Shown in pieces: positions 8,677-17,352 of a stretch of DNA of 64,000 bases. The translations under genes and the position numbers were made by a program. Source of the stretch: Hydrotalea sp. (GTDB lineage: Bacteria > Bacteroidota > Bacteroidia > Chitinophagales > Chitinophagaceae); contig JAKRSC010000024.1 of assembly GCA_022402565.1 (NCBI GenBank), positions 43,942 to 107,941 of the forward strand, in the 5' to 3' direction. Positions within the stretch are counted from its first letter, which is position 1. The number at the start of each line of letters is the position of its first letter. The notes under the pieces are model-generated. The model did no database searches, had not been told where the DNA came from, and saw nothing but the letters and a program-made list of their open reading frames with translations.

Positions 8677-11049
8677 ATGAACAGTATGCTTTTTTACGCA
8701 GTCCCTGCAATGGCTCTGTTGGGATTATTGTACACCGTTGTAAAATACAATTGGGTATCCAAACAAGACGCAGGCGATCAAAAAATGAGAGACATCAGTA
8801 ATTACATTGCAGAAGGCGCTATGGCGTTCCTTCGTGCTGAATGGAAGATACTGAGCTATTTTGTGGTTATTGTAGGTATTCTTTTGGCTTTTATGGCGCA
8901 GGCTAATGCTGCACATGGCGGTCACTGGAGTATTGCAGTAGCTTTTGTTATTGGTGCTGTATTTAGCGCCTTTGCCGGTTATATTGGAATGAGCATTGCT
9001 ACAAAAGCGAATGTTAGAACAGCACAAGCTGCTCGTACAAGCTTAAGTAAAGCATTGAATGTATCTTTTACAGGTGGTTCTGTAATGGGATTAGGTGTAG
9101 CAGGTTTGGCAGTGCTTGGATTAGGTGGATTGTATTTAATTCTTAAAGCAATTTTCGCTCCTGAGGCAGCTGCTAATTCTGAAGAAATGATCAGAACTAT
9201 TGAAGTGCTAACTGGATTTTCTTTGGGTGCTGAATCAATTGCATTGTTTGCACGTGTTGGTGGTGGTATTTATACAAAAGCTGCCGACGTTGGTGCTGAC
9301 TTAGTAGGTAAAGTAGAAGCAGGTATTCCTGAAGATGACCCTCGTAACCCAGCTACTATTGCAGATAACGTGGGTGATAACGTAGGTGACGTTGCTGGTA
9401 TGGGTGCCGACTTGTTTGGCTCTTATGTTGCAACAGTACTTGCAACCATGGTTTTAGGTAGAGAAACTATTAGCGAAGATGCTTTCAACGGCTATGCTCC
9501 TATCCTTCTTCCTATGCTAATTGCAGGGGTTGGTATCATTTTCTCTATCATTGGCACTTTGTTTGTAAAAGTCTCTGATAGTGCTGGAATTAATACCGAT
9601 AATGTTCAAAAAGCGCTCAATTTAGGAAACTGGGGTTCAATTGTTTTAACCGCAATAGCTTCAGTTGGTCTAGTATACTATATCCTTCCTGAAACCATGA
9701 CCCTTCGTGGTGCCGAATTTACACGTAACGGTGTGATGGGGGCTATCCTCGTTGGTCTTGCGGTAGGTGCTCTTATGAGTATGATTACAGAATACTATAC
9801 TGCAATGGGTAAGCGTCCAGTATTGTCCATTATTCGTCAGTCTGCAACCGGACATGGAACCAACGTAATTGGCGGTCTTGCTGTGGGTATGGAATCAACC
9901 TTCTTACCAATCTTAGTATTGGCAGCTGGTATTTATGGTTCTTTCCTTTGTGCTGGATTATACGGTGTAGCAATTGCGGCAGCAGGTATGATGGCTACTA
10001 CTGCTATGCAGTTAGCAATCGATGCTTTTGGTCCAATAGCTGATAACGCTGGAGGTATTGCTGAAATGAGTGAATTACCTCCTGATGTTCGTGAAAAAAC
10101 AGATGTTTTAGATGCTGTGGGTAACACCACTGCGGCAACTGGTAAAGGTTTTGCTATCGCATCTGCTGCATTAACAGCCCTTGCTTTATTTGCTGCATTC
10201 GTGGGTGTTGCAATGCCTGATAACCAACAAATTGACATCTATAAAGCAGATGTACTAGCTGCATTGTTCATAGGTGGAATGATTCCTTATTTGTTCTCAT
10301 CTCTTGCAATTCGCGCTGTGGGTGAAGCGGCCATGGCAATGGTGGAAGAAGTTCGTCGTCAGTTTAGAACCATTCCGGGTATCATGGAAGGTACCGGTAA
10401 GCCTGAATACGATAAGTGTGTGGCTATCTCTACTGAGGCATCTATCAAGAAAATGATGCTTCCTGGGGCATTGGCTATAGTTTCTCCATTAATTATCGGT
10501 TTTGTATTTGGTCCAGAAGCTCTTGGTGGCTTCTTAGCGGGTGCTACTGTGAGTGGTGTTTTAATTGGGATGTTCCAAAACAACGCTGGAGGTGCATGGG
10601 ATAATGCTAAGAAGAGCTTTGAAAAAGGTGTAGAAATTAACGGTGAAATCTATAAAAAGAAGAGTGAGCCGCATAAAGCTGCTGTAACAGGTGATACAGT
10701 TGGTGATCCTTTCAAGGATACTTCAGGCCCTTCTATGAATATCTTAATCAAATTAATGAGTATTGTATCATTGGTAATTGCCCCTACTTTGGCTTCATTA
10801 CATGGAAATACACCTAGCGCTGATAATGCAACTCCTAAAACAGAAGTTGTAGCTCCAGCTCAAGCAAATCTTGCTAATGTAACAGCAGAAGAGGTTCTAT
10901 TGATAGAGGAAAGCATGAAAGTGAATGGCATAATTGCTGAGTCTGATGTGGTTTCTTTTATTGAAGGCAAGTTGTTCATTAATAATCAGTCTGTCACAAA
11001 TGATTTACAAGTGGAGGCTGAAAAAATATACCAGCTTCTGAAAAGCTAA
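8677..11049 (+). CDS. hppA: Membrane-bound ion-pumping pyrophosphatase
   Basis: An integral-membrane enzyme that couples pyrophosphate hydrolysis to H+ or Na+ export. Signature substrate motifs are [30 protein letters not shown] and [13 protein letters not shown], with further conserved acidic loops at [13 protein letters not shown] and [15 protein letters not shown]. The helix-12 segment [10 protein letters not shown] has Ala where K+-independent enzymes carry Lys, which points to the K+-dependent class; whether it pumps Na+ or H+ is not decided here. At 790 residues it carries an unusual hydrophilic C-terminal tail of about 80 residues (AP-rich linker, then [11 protein letters not shown]... 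ending KIYQLLKS) beyond the last membrane helix. A strong terminator follows. Confidence 0.96.
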   Translation: MNSMLFYAVPAMALLGLLYTVVKYNWVSKQDAGDQKMRDISNYIAEGAMAFLRAEWKILSYFVVIVGILLAFMAQANAAHGGHWSIAVAFVIGAVFSAFAGYIGMSIATKANVRTAQAARTSLSKALNVSFTGGSVMGLGVAGLAVLGLGGLYLILKAIFAPEAAANSEEMIRTIEVLTGFSLGAESIALFARVGGGIYTKAADVGADLVGKVEAGIPEDDPRNPATIADNVGDNVGDVAGMGADLFGSYVATVLATMVLGRETISEDAFNGYAPILLPMLIAGVGIIFSIIGTLFVKVSDSAGINTDNVQKALNLGNWGSIVLTAIASVGLVYYILPETMTLRGAEFTRNGVMGAILVGLAVGALMSMITEYYTAMGKRPVLSIIRQSATGHGTNVIGGLAVGMESTFLPILVLAAGIYGSFLCAGLYGVAIAAAGMMATTAMQLAIDAFGPIADNAGGIAEMSELPPDVREKTDVLDAVGNTTAATGKGFAIASAALTALALFAAFVGVAMPDNQQIDIYKADVLAALFIGGMIPYLFSSLAIRAVGEAAMAMVEEVRRQFRTIPGIMEGTGKPEYDKCVAISTEASIKKMMLPGALAIVSPLIIGFVFGPEALGGFLAGATVSGVLIGMFQNNAGGAWDNAKKSFEKGVEINGEIYKKKSEPHKAAVTGDTVGDPFKDTSGPSMNILIKLMSIVSLVIAPTLASLHGNTPSADNATPKTEVVAPAQANLANVTAEEVLLIEESMKVNGIIAESDVVSFIEGKLFINNQSVTNDLQVEAEKIYQLLKS

Positions 11050-11070
11050 GAAGTCTACATTTCTGAAAAG

Positions 11071-11100
11071 ATCCCGGGCTAATTCCCCGGGATTTTTTTT
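11071..11100 (+). terminator. Rho-independent terminator of hppA
   Basis: ATCCCGGG (11071-11078) pairs with CCCGGGAT (11086-11093), followed by an uninterrupted T-run to 11100. Confidence 0.9.
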
Positions 11101-11116
11101 GCCATTATGTTAAAAA

Positions 11117-11404
11117 ATGTTTATAACTTGTGGAAAATTGCTCCGAATGCCATCAATTATTCAAGCATCCTTAAGCAGCAACGAAATGTTGCATATTCAG
11201 GTGAATGATCCAAAACTTATGCTGGAAACTATTGAGTACAGAATTTTGGATACAAGCTCATTTATAGTTAGAAGGGGAAAGTTTTCTGGTTTTGAAACGC
11301 AAATTAATCTAAGACACTTGGATCAAAAGAAATACAACCTTCAACTTATTGCCGAAGAGAGTACATTGTACGAAACTGAATTTTACAAAAATGCTATGAT
11401 TTAA
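11117..11404 (+). CDS. Hypothetical small beta-rich protein
   Basis: Not recognised as a named family. The 95 residues (84 if the ATG at 11150 is used) have no signal peptide or membrane segment. Alternating strand-like segments (MLHIQVNDP, IEYRILDTSSFIVRRGKF, TQINLRHLDQKKYNLQLI) resemble the Ig-like sandwich of type IX secretion C-terminal domains, with the pattern 'rv.D.sg..v..g.f.g..t.i.l..l..g.Y.l.i', but it has no passenger domain. It lies 19 bp upstream of the next gene and is probably co-transcribed with it. The start is uncertain; the A-rich context favours 11117. Confidence 0.6.
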   Translation: MFITCGKLLRMPSIIQASLSSNEMLHIQVNDPKLMLETIEYRILDTSSFIVRRGKFSGFETQINLRHLDQKKYNLQLIAEESTLYETEFYKNAMI

Positions 11405-11423
11405 TTGTGCGAACTTCGCCTCT

Positions 11424-11993
11424 ATGAAGTTGAATTATTGGCTGTTACGCATATTTTTTGTTGCCCTCATTTTATTTTCATTCTGGAAGGAATCTATACA
11501 GGCATTTGTTTATGTTGCTCTAATTTGGGCACTTGGTGAAACACTCACCCATCACCCTCGGTTTAAATACAGGAAACCAGTTACCTTCTTTTTTCTGCTT
11601 GCAACTATTGCTATGTTGTTAACATGGGATAGAACAAGAACAGAATTATTGAATCCGCATATTGAGCTTGCACTTAATAGAATGGAGCATGTAGTTTTTG
11701 CATGGATTGTTGGTTGGACATTTTATTTAGTTGCATCAGTTGAACAAGCATCGCGCTTCAAAAGAAGAGAATTGTTGTTTTACTACTTTGCTGGTTACAA
11801 TTTTATTGGGTGGTTAAACGAAGTTTTTCAAAATAGTTTGGAAGGAAATTTGGTTGTTGCAATGCATAAGGAAAACATGATTGATATGGCTGTCAACTTT
11901 TTAAGTGCACTCTTTTTTGTTGGAGCTGTAACTATATTTCATAAAAAGTTAAGAAACTACCTCAAGCGCATTGCTTATCCAATTGTTTCATAA
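11424..11993 (+). CDS. Hypothetical integral membrane protein
   Basis: Not recognised. The 189 residues have about five hydrophobic segments (roughly residues 5-22, 24-36, 51-68, 88-107 and 150-170) and basic loops such as RFKRREL and HKKLRNYLKR. The last segment is followed by a positively charged C-terminus, presumably cytoplasmic. It follows the small beta-rich protein at 11117 with no terminator between, so the two probably form one transcript. The tmRNA gene lies convergently just downstream. Confidence 0.6.
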   Translation: MKLNYWLLRIFFVALILFSFWKESIQAFVYVALIWALGETLTHHPRFKYRKPVTFFFLLATIAMLLTWDRTRTELLNPHIELALNRMEHVVFAWIVGWTFYLVASVEQASRFKRRELLFYYFAGYNFIGWLNEVFQNSLEGNLVVAMHKENMIDMAVNFLSALFFVGAVTIFHKKLRNYLKRIAYPIVS

Positions 11994-12011
11994 TTACGGT
12001 TTGGGTTGAAT

Positions 12012-12043
12012 AAAAAATGGATACCCTTTCTTTGAGTATCCAT
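12012..12043 (-). terminator. Rho-independent terminator of ssrA
   Basis: On the minus strand ATGGATAC pairs with GTATCCAT (plus coordinates 12017-12024 and 12036-12043) and is followed by six T (12012-12017 complement). It begins 4 nt past the tmRNA 3' end. Confidence 0.85.
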
Positions 12044-12046
12044 TTG

Positions 12047-12417
12047 TGGAGCCGAGGGGAGTCGAACCCCTGTCCAAACAAGTTTACAGTAAGCTTTCTA
12101 CATGCTTATTTCACTATTATTTGTTGGGTTTACAATGGAAGTGAACCAACCTCTGTACACCTTAGCTGGATAGTTCTTAAATTAACAGCACAGCCTAAGT
12201 TAATCGCAACCTGTATTTGTTTTGAGTCGGCGGCGGAACATGGTAACAGATCAACCTGTTCGGCGGCCCTAATGACTACTTAATCACTGATTAGGCAGCC
12301 ATGGCATACTGTGTATTGCCATTTAATGTTTGAATATTCAGATTAAAGTGCTAATTATCCAACGCACTGCATGCTTACACCTACCGGAATCCATGCTGTC
12401 AAAACCAATACGACCCC
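12047..12417 (-). ncRNA. ssrA: Transfer-messenger RNA (tmRNA), tag GNTQYAMAA
   Basis: Trans-translation RNA that rescues stalled ribosomes and tags the nascent peptide for proteolysis. The 5' end GGGGUCG pairs with CGGCUCC at the 3' end (G-U allowed) to form the tRNA-like acceptor. The T arm GGGGUUCGACUCCCC lies at the 3' end. The discriminator A is at 12047 and CCA is not encoded (genomic sequence continues ACAAAT). The tag reading frame, on the minus strand at 12320-12291, reads GGC AAT ACA CAG TAT GCC ATG GCT GCC TAA, giving GNTQYAMAA; the AA end is the usual protease degron. A plus-strand frame over this region (12017-12283) is spurious. Confidence 0.97.
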
Positions 12418-12428
12418 AGTTGGAAATG

Positions 12429-12436
12429 CAAAGTTA
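12429..12436 (-). promoter_or_regulatory. Promoter -7 box of ssrA
   Basis: TAACTTTG on the minus strand fits TAnnTTTG exactly and ends 11 nt before the mature tmRNA 5' end. No clear -33 element is visible. Confidence 0.65.
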
Positions 12437-12454
12437 CAAATAAACCCTGTAAAC

Positions 12455-13270
12455 CTACATATGATGAAGAATCATAGCAACCCACTTATCGCGCTGCACC
12501 AATTTTTCTTGAGCTAAACCAACTTTATGATATACTTCTTCCAAAACTTGAACATCTTCTGGCAAAAATCCACTTATAAATAATCGGCCATTTGTTCTTA
12601 GCTTTTTAGCCAAACCTTCCATATTATCTAAAAGGATATGTCTATTAATATTAGCTAAAATAAAATCATACTCTCCATCAACTCCAGCATGATCTAATAA
12701 TTGCAACCTAACCTGTGTGCAGTTGTTAGTAGCTGCATTTTCTTCTGAATTTTCTATACACCAAGTATCGCAATCGGTAGCCAAAACTTGAGTTGCTCCT
12801 AATTTCTCAGCTAAAATGGCTAATACTCCTGTCCCTGTCCCAAAATCAAAAACTTTTTTACCTACCCAATTAAATGAACGCATTAATTGCATCATCATAT
12901 GAGTAGTGGCATGGTGACCCGTACCAAAACTCATTTTAGGTGTAATCTGCAACTCATATTGTACACCAATAATTGGTTCATGAAAATGAGCTCTAATACC
13001 CACAAAATCGTCCACAATAACAGGCTCAAAATTAGACTCCCATAAAGCATTCCAGTTTTGTTGTTCAATTTGTTCAAAAGAATGAGCCCAGCCTTTTATG
13101 TTCAAATAGCTTTCCACTTCTGTCCTTTTCATCTTTTCCTCAAGAATATAGGCATGCAAAGTATTCTCTTCCTCTTCAAATGATTCCCAATCCATTTGAA
13201 TCAAAGCGGCCATAGCTTCTTCCCTATCACTCTCCTGGGTTATTTCTATTGTTAATTTCCAATACATCAT
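12455..13270 (-). CDS. prmA: Ribosomal protein L11 methyltransferase
   Basis: An SAM-dependent enzyme that trimethylates ribosomal protein L11. The 271 residues comprise an N-terminal substrate-recognition region (about 1-90) and a class I methyltransferase domain with VFDFGTGTGVLAILAEKLGA (motif I, about residue 142) and ATDCD. The post-motif segment ILANINRHILLDNM carries the PrmA-type NxNR active loop. Also present is KMSFGTGHHATTHMM, a PrmA hallmark. Two Met codons open the frame (13270 and 13267). A terminator separates it from pnp, so it may have its own promoter within the end of pnp. Confidence 0.92.
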   Translation of the reverse strand: MMYWKLTIEITQESDREEAMAALIQMDWESFEEEENTLHAYILEEKMKRTEVESYLNIKGWAHSFEQIEQQNWNALWESNFEPVIVDDFVGIRAHFHEPIIGVQYELQITPKMSFGTGHHATTHMMMQLMRSFNWVGKKVFDFGTGTGVLAILAEKLGATQVLATDCDTWCIENSEENAATNNCTQVRLQLLDHAGVDGEYDFILANINRHILLDNMEGLAKKLRTNGRLFISGFLPEDVQVLEEVYHKVGLAQEKLVQRDKWVAMILHHM

Positions 13271-13281
13271 ATACTATAAGT

Positions 13282-13306
13282 AAAAAAAAACTCTCCCGAA
13301 GGAGAG
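13282..13306 (-). terminator. Rho-independent terminator of pnp
   Basis: On the minus strand CTCTCC-TTCG-GGAGAG (13291-13306) is followed by nine T. It starts 8 nt after the pnp stop codon; the UUCG tetraloop is a stable type. Confidence 0.88.
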
Positions 13307-13313
13307 GTAATTA

Positions 13314-15491
13314 TTAAGATTGTGTTTCGTTTGAATTTTCTCCTCTTGGAGGTGTAGATCCACCACCCTCAGGACGCTCAGGTCTTGGGATTAAAGCTTT
13401 GCGACTTAATTTAAATTTACCAGTCTTATGATCAATTCCAATCAACTTTACTTTTACCTTATCGCCCTCTTTGAAAACACCTTCCATAGATTCTAGGCGC
13501 TTCCAACTGATTTCGCTGATATGTAATAAACCTTCTTTCTTAGGTAAAAATTCAACAAAAGCCCCAAACTCTTTTATACCTTTTACTGTTGCCTCATATA
13601 CAGAACCTTCTTCAGGAACAGCAACCAGACCTTTTACCCAAGCAACTGCTCTATCTAAGCCTTCTTTTGCTTGAGAGAATATGCTCACTTCACCCTGATT
13701 ACCTACTTCTTCGATATTGATAGTAGTACCAGTTTCGCGCTGAATTTCTTGAATGACTTTACCCTGTGGTCCAATGACTGCACCAATGAATTCCTTATCA
13801 ATAAATAACTTCACCATTCTTGGTGCATGCGGCTTCACTTCTTCGCGAGCTGCAGGCATGGTTGCATACATAGCATCCAAAATGTGCAATCGACCTTGTT
13901 TAGCCTGCATCAAAGCTTCACGCATCACATCCATGCTTAAGCCGTCAATTTTGATATCCATTTGTACACCACAAATTCCATCTTTGGTACCAGTAACTTT
14001 GAAATCCATATCTCCTAAATGATCTTCATCACCTAGAATATCAGTTAAAATAGCATACTTGCCGTCTTTAGCACGGGTTATAAGTCCCATTGCTACCCCG
14101 CTCACATGTTTAGGCACTGGAACACCCGCATCCATTAACGCAAGTGAACCTGCACAAACAGTTGCCATAGATGAAGAACCATTACTTTCCAAAATATCAC
14201 TTACTACACGAACAGTATACGGATATTCATTACCTGGCATCATTTGCTTCAAGCTTCTCATTGCCAAATTACCATGACCAACTTCTCTTCTACCAGGTCC
14301 ACGCATTGGCTTCACTTCACCTGTTGAGAATGGTGGGAAGTTATAGTGTAAAATGAACTTGCTATAGTCACTGCTTGCTGCACTCTCAATTAACAACTCA
14401 TCTAATGGAGTACCTAAAGTAACGGTTGTTAATGATTGTGTTTCTCCACGTGTAAACAATGCTGATCCGTGTGGTGTGGGCAACGCATCTATTTCCATAT
14501 ATAACGGACGAACCTGATCTAATTTTCGTCCATCTAAACGAGTGCGATCATCTAAAATCATATCACGCACTACATCATATTGTAAATCGCCTAAATATTT
14601 TCCAACCAACTTCGCATCTTTATCTTCTAATTCTCCTAATGCTTCTTTTACTTCAGCTTCTAATTGCTTGAAAGCACTGCTTCTATCGTGCTTAGCACTT
14701 GCTGAACTTGCAATAGCATACATTTTAGCCTTTGCTAAATCAACAATACGCTGCTCTAATTCGCTGTTGGTATAAGGCTTTGTATAATCTCTTTTACCAG
14801 TTACACCTTTCTTCTCACGAAGTGCATGCTGTGCAGCAATTTGAACGCGAATTGCATCGTGCGCTATTTGCAATACTTGTACCAAATCTTCTTCACTGCA
14901 CTCTTGGCTTTCACCTTCTACCATCATGAGGTTCTTCTCAGTTGCTGCAACAATGTAATCCATATCAGCTTTTGCCAATTCAGTTCTAGTAGGGTTAACT
15001 ACATACTGTCCTGCAATTCTTGCTACTCTAACCTCAGAAATAACTTCTTTAATAGGAATATCAGAAACAGCTAATGCAGCAGAAGCAGCTAAACAAGCTA
15101 ATGCATCAGGCATTACTTCTTTATCGCTTGAAATGAGGGTAACTAATACTTGTACATCACACAAATAATCTTCAGGGAAAAGTGGGCGAAGAGCTCTATC
15201 AATTAATCGACTAATTAAAACTTCATAGTCACTTAAACGACCTTCTCTTTTGAAAAAAGATCCAGGTATTCTTCCAGCAGATGCAAATTTTTCTTGATAA
15301 TCAACTGTTAATGGGAAAAAACTTTGACCGTCTTTAGGCTCTTTGTTTGCTACTACTGTAGCTAATAAAACGCAGTTCCCTTGCTTAACTACCACAGAGC
15401 CGTCGGCTTGCCTGGCTAATTTTCCAGTTTCTATAGTCACTTCAGCTCCCGATGGCAGCTGAAAAGATGTGCTAATTGCTTGTAAATTCAT
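13314..15491 (-). CDS. pnp: Polyribonucleotide nucleotidyltransferase (PNPase)
   Basis: Phosphorolytic 3'-5' exoribonuclease of mRNA decay. It is 725 residues from the ATG at 15491; the longer frame to 15593 adds a hydrophobic stretch with no family match, and homology starts at MNLQAISTSFQLPSGAEV. Domain order is RNase PH 1 (about 10-145), alpha-helical linker, RNase PH 2 (about 320-545, including RETQSLTTVTLGT and SDILESNGSSSMATVC), KH (GAVIGPQGKVIQEIQRETGT) and S1 (VYEATVKGIKEFGAFVEFLPKKEGL written in parts: VYEATVKGIKEFGAF then VEFLPKKEGLLHIS). It lies downstream of rpsO on the same strand, the common bacterial rpsO-pnp order, with a stem-loop between them. Confidence 0.96.
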   Translation of the reverse strand: MNLQAISTSFQLPSGAEVTIETGKLARQADGSVVVKQGNCVLLATVVANKEPKDGQSFFPLTVDYQEKFASAGRIPGSFFKREGRLSDYEVLISRLIDRALRPLFPEDYLCDVQVLVTLISSDKEVMPDALACLAASAALAVSDIPIKEVISEVRVARIAGQYVVNPTRTELAKADMDYIVAATEKNLMMVEGESQECSEEDLVQVLQIAHDAIRVQIAAQHALREKKGVTGKRDYTKPYTNSELEQRIVDLAKAKMYAIASSASAKHDRSSAFKQLEAEVKEALGELEDKDAKLVGKYLGDLQYDVVRDMILDDRTRLDGRKLDQVRPLYMEIDALPTPHGSALFTRGETQSLTTVTLGTPLDELLIESAASSDYSKFILHYNFPPFSTGEVKPMRGPGRREVGHGNLAMRSLKQMMPGNEYPYTVRVVSDILESNGSSSMATVCAGSLALMDAGVPVPKHVSGVAMGLITRAKDGKYAILTDILGDEDHLGDMDFKVTGTKDGICGVQMDIKIDGLSMDVMREALMQAKQGRLHILDAMYATMPAAREEVKPHAPRMVKLFIDKEFIGAVIGPQGKVIQEIQRETGTTINIEEVGNQGEVSIFSQAKEGLDRAVAWVKGLVAVPEEGSVYEATVKGIKEFGAFVEFLPKKEGLLHISEISWKRLESMEGVFKEGDKVKVKLIGIDHKTGKFKLSRKALIPRPERPEGGGSTPPRGENSNETQS

Positions 15492-15580
15492 AAAAATTCG
15501 TGTTGTAAATTGATATTTTCCTGAAACGGAAGATATCGAAGTGTAAAATACCAAAAAAGTTAACTGAATACAAACGACTA

Positions 15581-15608
15581 TTCCCAACCGCAATATTACA
15601 GTTGGGAA
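15581..15608 (-). promoter_or_regulatory. rpsO-pnp intergenic stem-loop
   Basis: TTCCCAAC (15581-15588) pairs perfectly with GTTGGGAA (15601-15608) across a 12-nt loop. No U-run follows on the minus strand, so it is more likely an mRNA processing site than a terminator. In E. coli the same junction carries an RNase III site that controls pnp; equivalence here is inference. Confidence 0.55.
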
Positions 15609-15633
15609 CAGCCTATTCAGATATTCAATACCA

Positions 15634-15903
15634 TTATTTTCTTAGACCTAATTTCTCAATCAGAGCTCTGTATCCCTGTAAATTGTGCTTTTGCATGTAG
15701 CTTAGTAAGCGTTTACGCTGACCAACCAACTGCATCAAACCTCTGTGGGTAGAAAAGTCTTTCTTGTTCTTTTGTAAATGGCCGGAAATGTGTGAAATTC
15801 TTTCAGTTAGAAGCGCTATTTGTGCTTCAATTGATCCGGTGTTGTTGGCGTTTCCACCATAAGAAGCAATCACAGTTGCTTTTTTTTCTTTTGTTAAAGG
15901 CAT
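15634..15903 (-). CDS. rpsO: 30S ribosomal protein S15
   Basis: A primary 16S rRNA-binding protein of the small-subunit platform. The 89 residues are the normal length. Conserved residues include [14 protein letters not shown], the [22 protein letters not shown] type helix here written as [20 protein letters not shown], and the C-terminal [11 protein letters not shown]. The start is [17 protein letters not shown]. It is followed on the same strand by pnp. Confidence 0.97.
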   Translation of the reverse strand: MPLTKEKKATVIASYGGNANNTGSIEAQIALLTERISHISGHLQKNKKDFSTHRGLMQLVGQRKRLLSYMQKHNLQGYRALIEKLGLRK

Positions 15904-15955
15904 CTCAGTTTCTTTTTAAAACATCCAAATGTTGTTCTTCACTTATTTAGGGCTG

Positions 15956-15963
15956 CAAAGTTA
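15956..15963 (-). promoter_or_regulatory. Promoter -7 box of rpsO
   Basis: TAACTTTG followed by CAG on the minus strand fits TAnnTTTG and predicts a 5' UTR of roughly 45 nt, with a short ACAT/ATGT hairpin near 15920-15933. Confidence 0.6.
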
Positions 15964-16045
15964 ATAAAAATGCCGATATTTTAGCACTTTTTACTAAAAT
16001 TCTAGCTTTGTGTATATTTTAATATGAGCCAACCTTTATCCCCAA

Positions 16046-16351
16046 CTAGGTGAGACTCGTAATGCTTATAACCGATTTGAGGGGTATTTTGCCATAAATA
16101 TGCGGAAACATTTCCTGTAAATCAGTCGCCATTTCGTAAATTAAGGGAGCACCCACAAGCTCTGGATCTATGTTTAAAAGAATGAGTCCTGTTTGACCAG
16201 CATAAAATCGCTGCAACACTCCTTCCACTTGCTCCTTTTTACTGCAATGTATAAATCCTTCACTATCAAGTGACGGCGCAGAATACGCCCCCAATTCTTG
16301 GGCTTTTTCCCAAGCAGATAATGTAGTAATATGATAAATATGTTCTGTCAT
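16046..16351 (-). CDS. DUF952 domain protein
   Basis: A 101-residue protein of the DUF952 family, whose fold resembles ADP-ribosyltransferase-like small enzymes; the function is not established. Family features are the N-terminal HIYHITTLSAWEKAQE, the central EGFIHCSKKEQV and YEMATDLQEMFPHIYGKIP near the end. The start ATG at 16351 follows the aroC stop after 2 bp; the frame extends upstream to 16453 but that part overlaps aroC and has no family match. It is the last gene of the aromatic operon by position and is probably a passenger. Confidence 0.85.
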   Translation of the reverse strand: MTEHIYHITTLSAWEKAQELGAYSAPSLDSEGFIHCSKKEQVEGVLQRFYAGQTGLILLNIDPELVGAPLIYEMATDLQEMFPHIYGKIPLKSVISITSLT

Positions 16352-16353
16352 AA

Positions 16354-17349
16354 TCAAGCAATCCTTCCTTTTTTTTGCGCTATAAGCATGGCATCGGCAA
16401 GAACAATAGCGGTCACAGCTTCCAGCACGGGAGGCACACGTAACGCAATGCATAAATCGTGCCGACCTTTAACGGATAGCATTTCCTGCTCACCCGACTC
16501 CCAATTTAAAGTAAACTGTTGTTGCGGGGTTGATGCAGTCGGTTTTATTGCAATTCTAAAAACCACCTCATTTCCATTGGTTATTCCACCTACTATACCG
16601 CCAGCATGATTGGTCTCTGTAGCTCCAGATGAATCCTTAATAGCATCGTTGTGCTCAGAACCAAACATCTTAGCTGCTGGAAATCCTGTGCCAAATTCAA
16701 TTCCTCGAACTGCAGGAATAGCGAAAACAGCATGTGCAAAGCACGACTCTAATGAATCCCAAAATGGCTCTCCTATGCCTACAGGCAAACCCTTGACCTT
16801 ACATTCTACAATTCCTCCAATTGAATCTTTAGCCGCTATTGCTTTCTCTAAACCTTTATCTAAATCTTGTTCCCCTCCAATTTCCAAAATAGTCGCTTCA
16901 ACTTGTATATCACTACCCAATACTTTCTTTGCAACTACCCCGGCAGCTACCAAACAAACAGTTAGTCGGCCGCTGAAATGACCACCTCCTCTATAATCTT
17001 CAAATCCTCCAAACTTTTGATTGGCTACCCAATCTGCATGTCCTGGTCTCGGAAATGAACGCTGCTTGTCATAATCTCCGCTTCTTGTATTCTGATTAAG
17101 GAACATAATAGCAATAGGGCTACCTGTAGTTTTATCTTTGAAAACGCCAGATTGTATGAGTGGCTCATCTGCTTCTTGACGTGGTGTGGTGCCTTTCTGC
17201 TTACCCCCCTTTCTTCTTTCAATATCAGTTTCAAAATCTGCTGGTGTTATTGAAACTCCTGCTGGACAATTATCAATCACCACGCCAACAGAAGGTCCAT
17301 GCGACTCACCGTATATACTTACCCTAAAATGTGTTCCAAATGAATTCAT
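16354..17349 (-). CDS. aroC: Chorismate synthase
   Basis: The last step of the shikimate pathway: EPSP to chorismate, needing reduced FMN. The 331 residues are slightly shorter than the usual 350-360. Signatures are GESHGPSVGVVIDNCPAG near the N-terminus, the central RSGDYDKQRSFPRPGHAD and the motif EDYRGGGHFSGRLT. A later conserved Arg/Asp region reads KGRHDLCIALRVPPVLEA. The ATG at 17349 lies 3 bp after the aroA stop, indicating translational coupling in the aroB-aroA-aroC run. Confidence 0.96.
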   Translation of the reverse strand: MNSFGTHFRVSIYGESHGPSVGVVIDNCPAGVSITPADFETDIERRKGGKQKGTTPRQEADEPLIQSGVFKDKTTGSPIAIMFLNQNTRSGDYDKQRSFPRPGHADWVANQKFGGFEDYRGGGHFSGRLTVCLVAAGVVAKKVLGSDIQVEATILEIGGEQDLDKGLEKAIAAKDSIGGIVECKVKGLPVGIGEPFWDSLESCFAHAVFAIPAVRGIEFGTGFPAAKMFGSEHNDAIKDSSGATETNHAGGIVGGITNGNEVVFRIAIKPTASTPQQQFTLNWESGEQEMLSVKGRHDLCIALRVPPVLEAVTAIVLADAMLIAQKKGRIA

Positions 17350-17352
17350 ACA

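Noticed and set aside
12017..12283. Plus-strand 88-residue ORF
   Set aside because: It is antisense to the tmRNA, whose acceptor, T arm and tag frame are all recognisable.
12418..12454. -33 element for the ssrA promoter
   Set aside because: No TTTG at 17-23 bp spacing from TAACTTTG; only the -7 box is supported.
13471..15074. Several plus-strand ORFs of 60-90 residues over pnp
   Set aside because: Antisense frames over conserved PNPase codons, with no starts in suitable context and biased composition.
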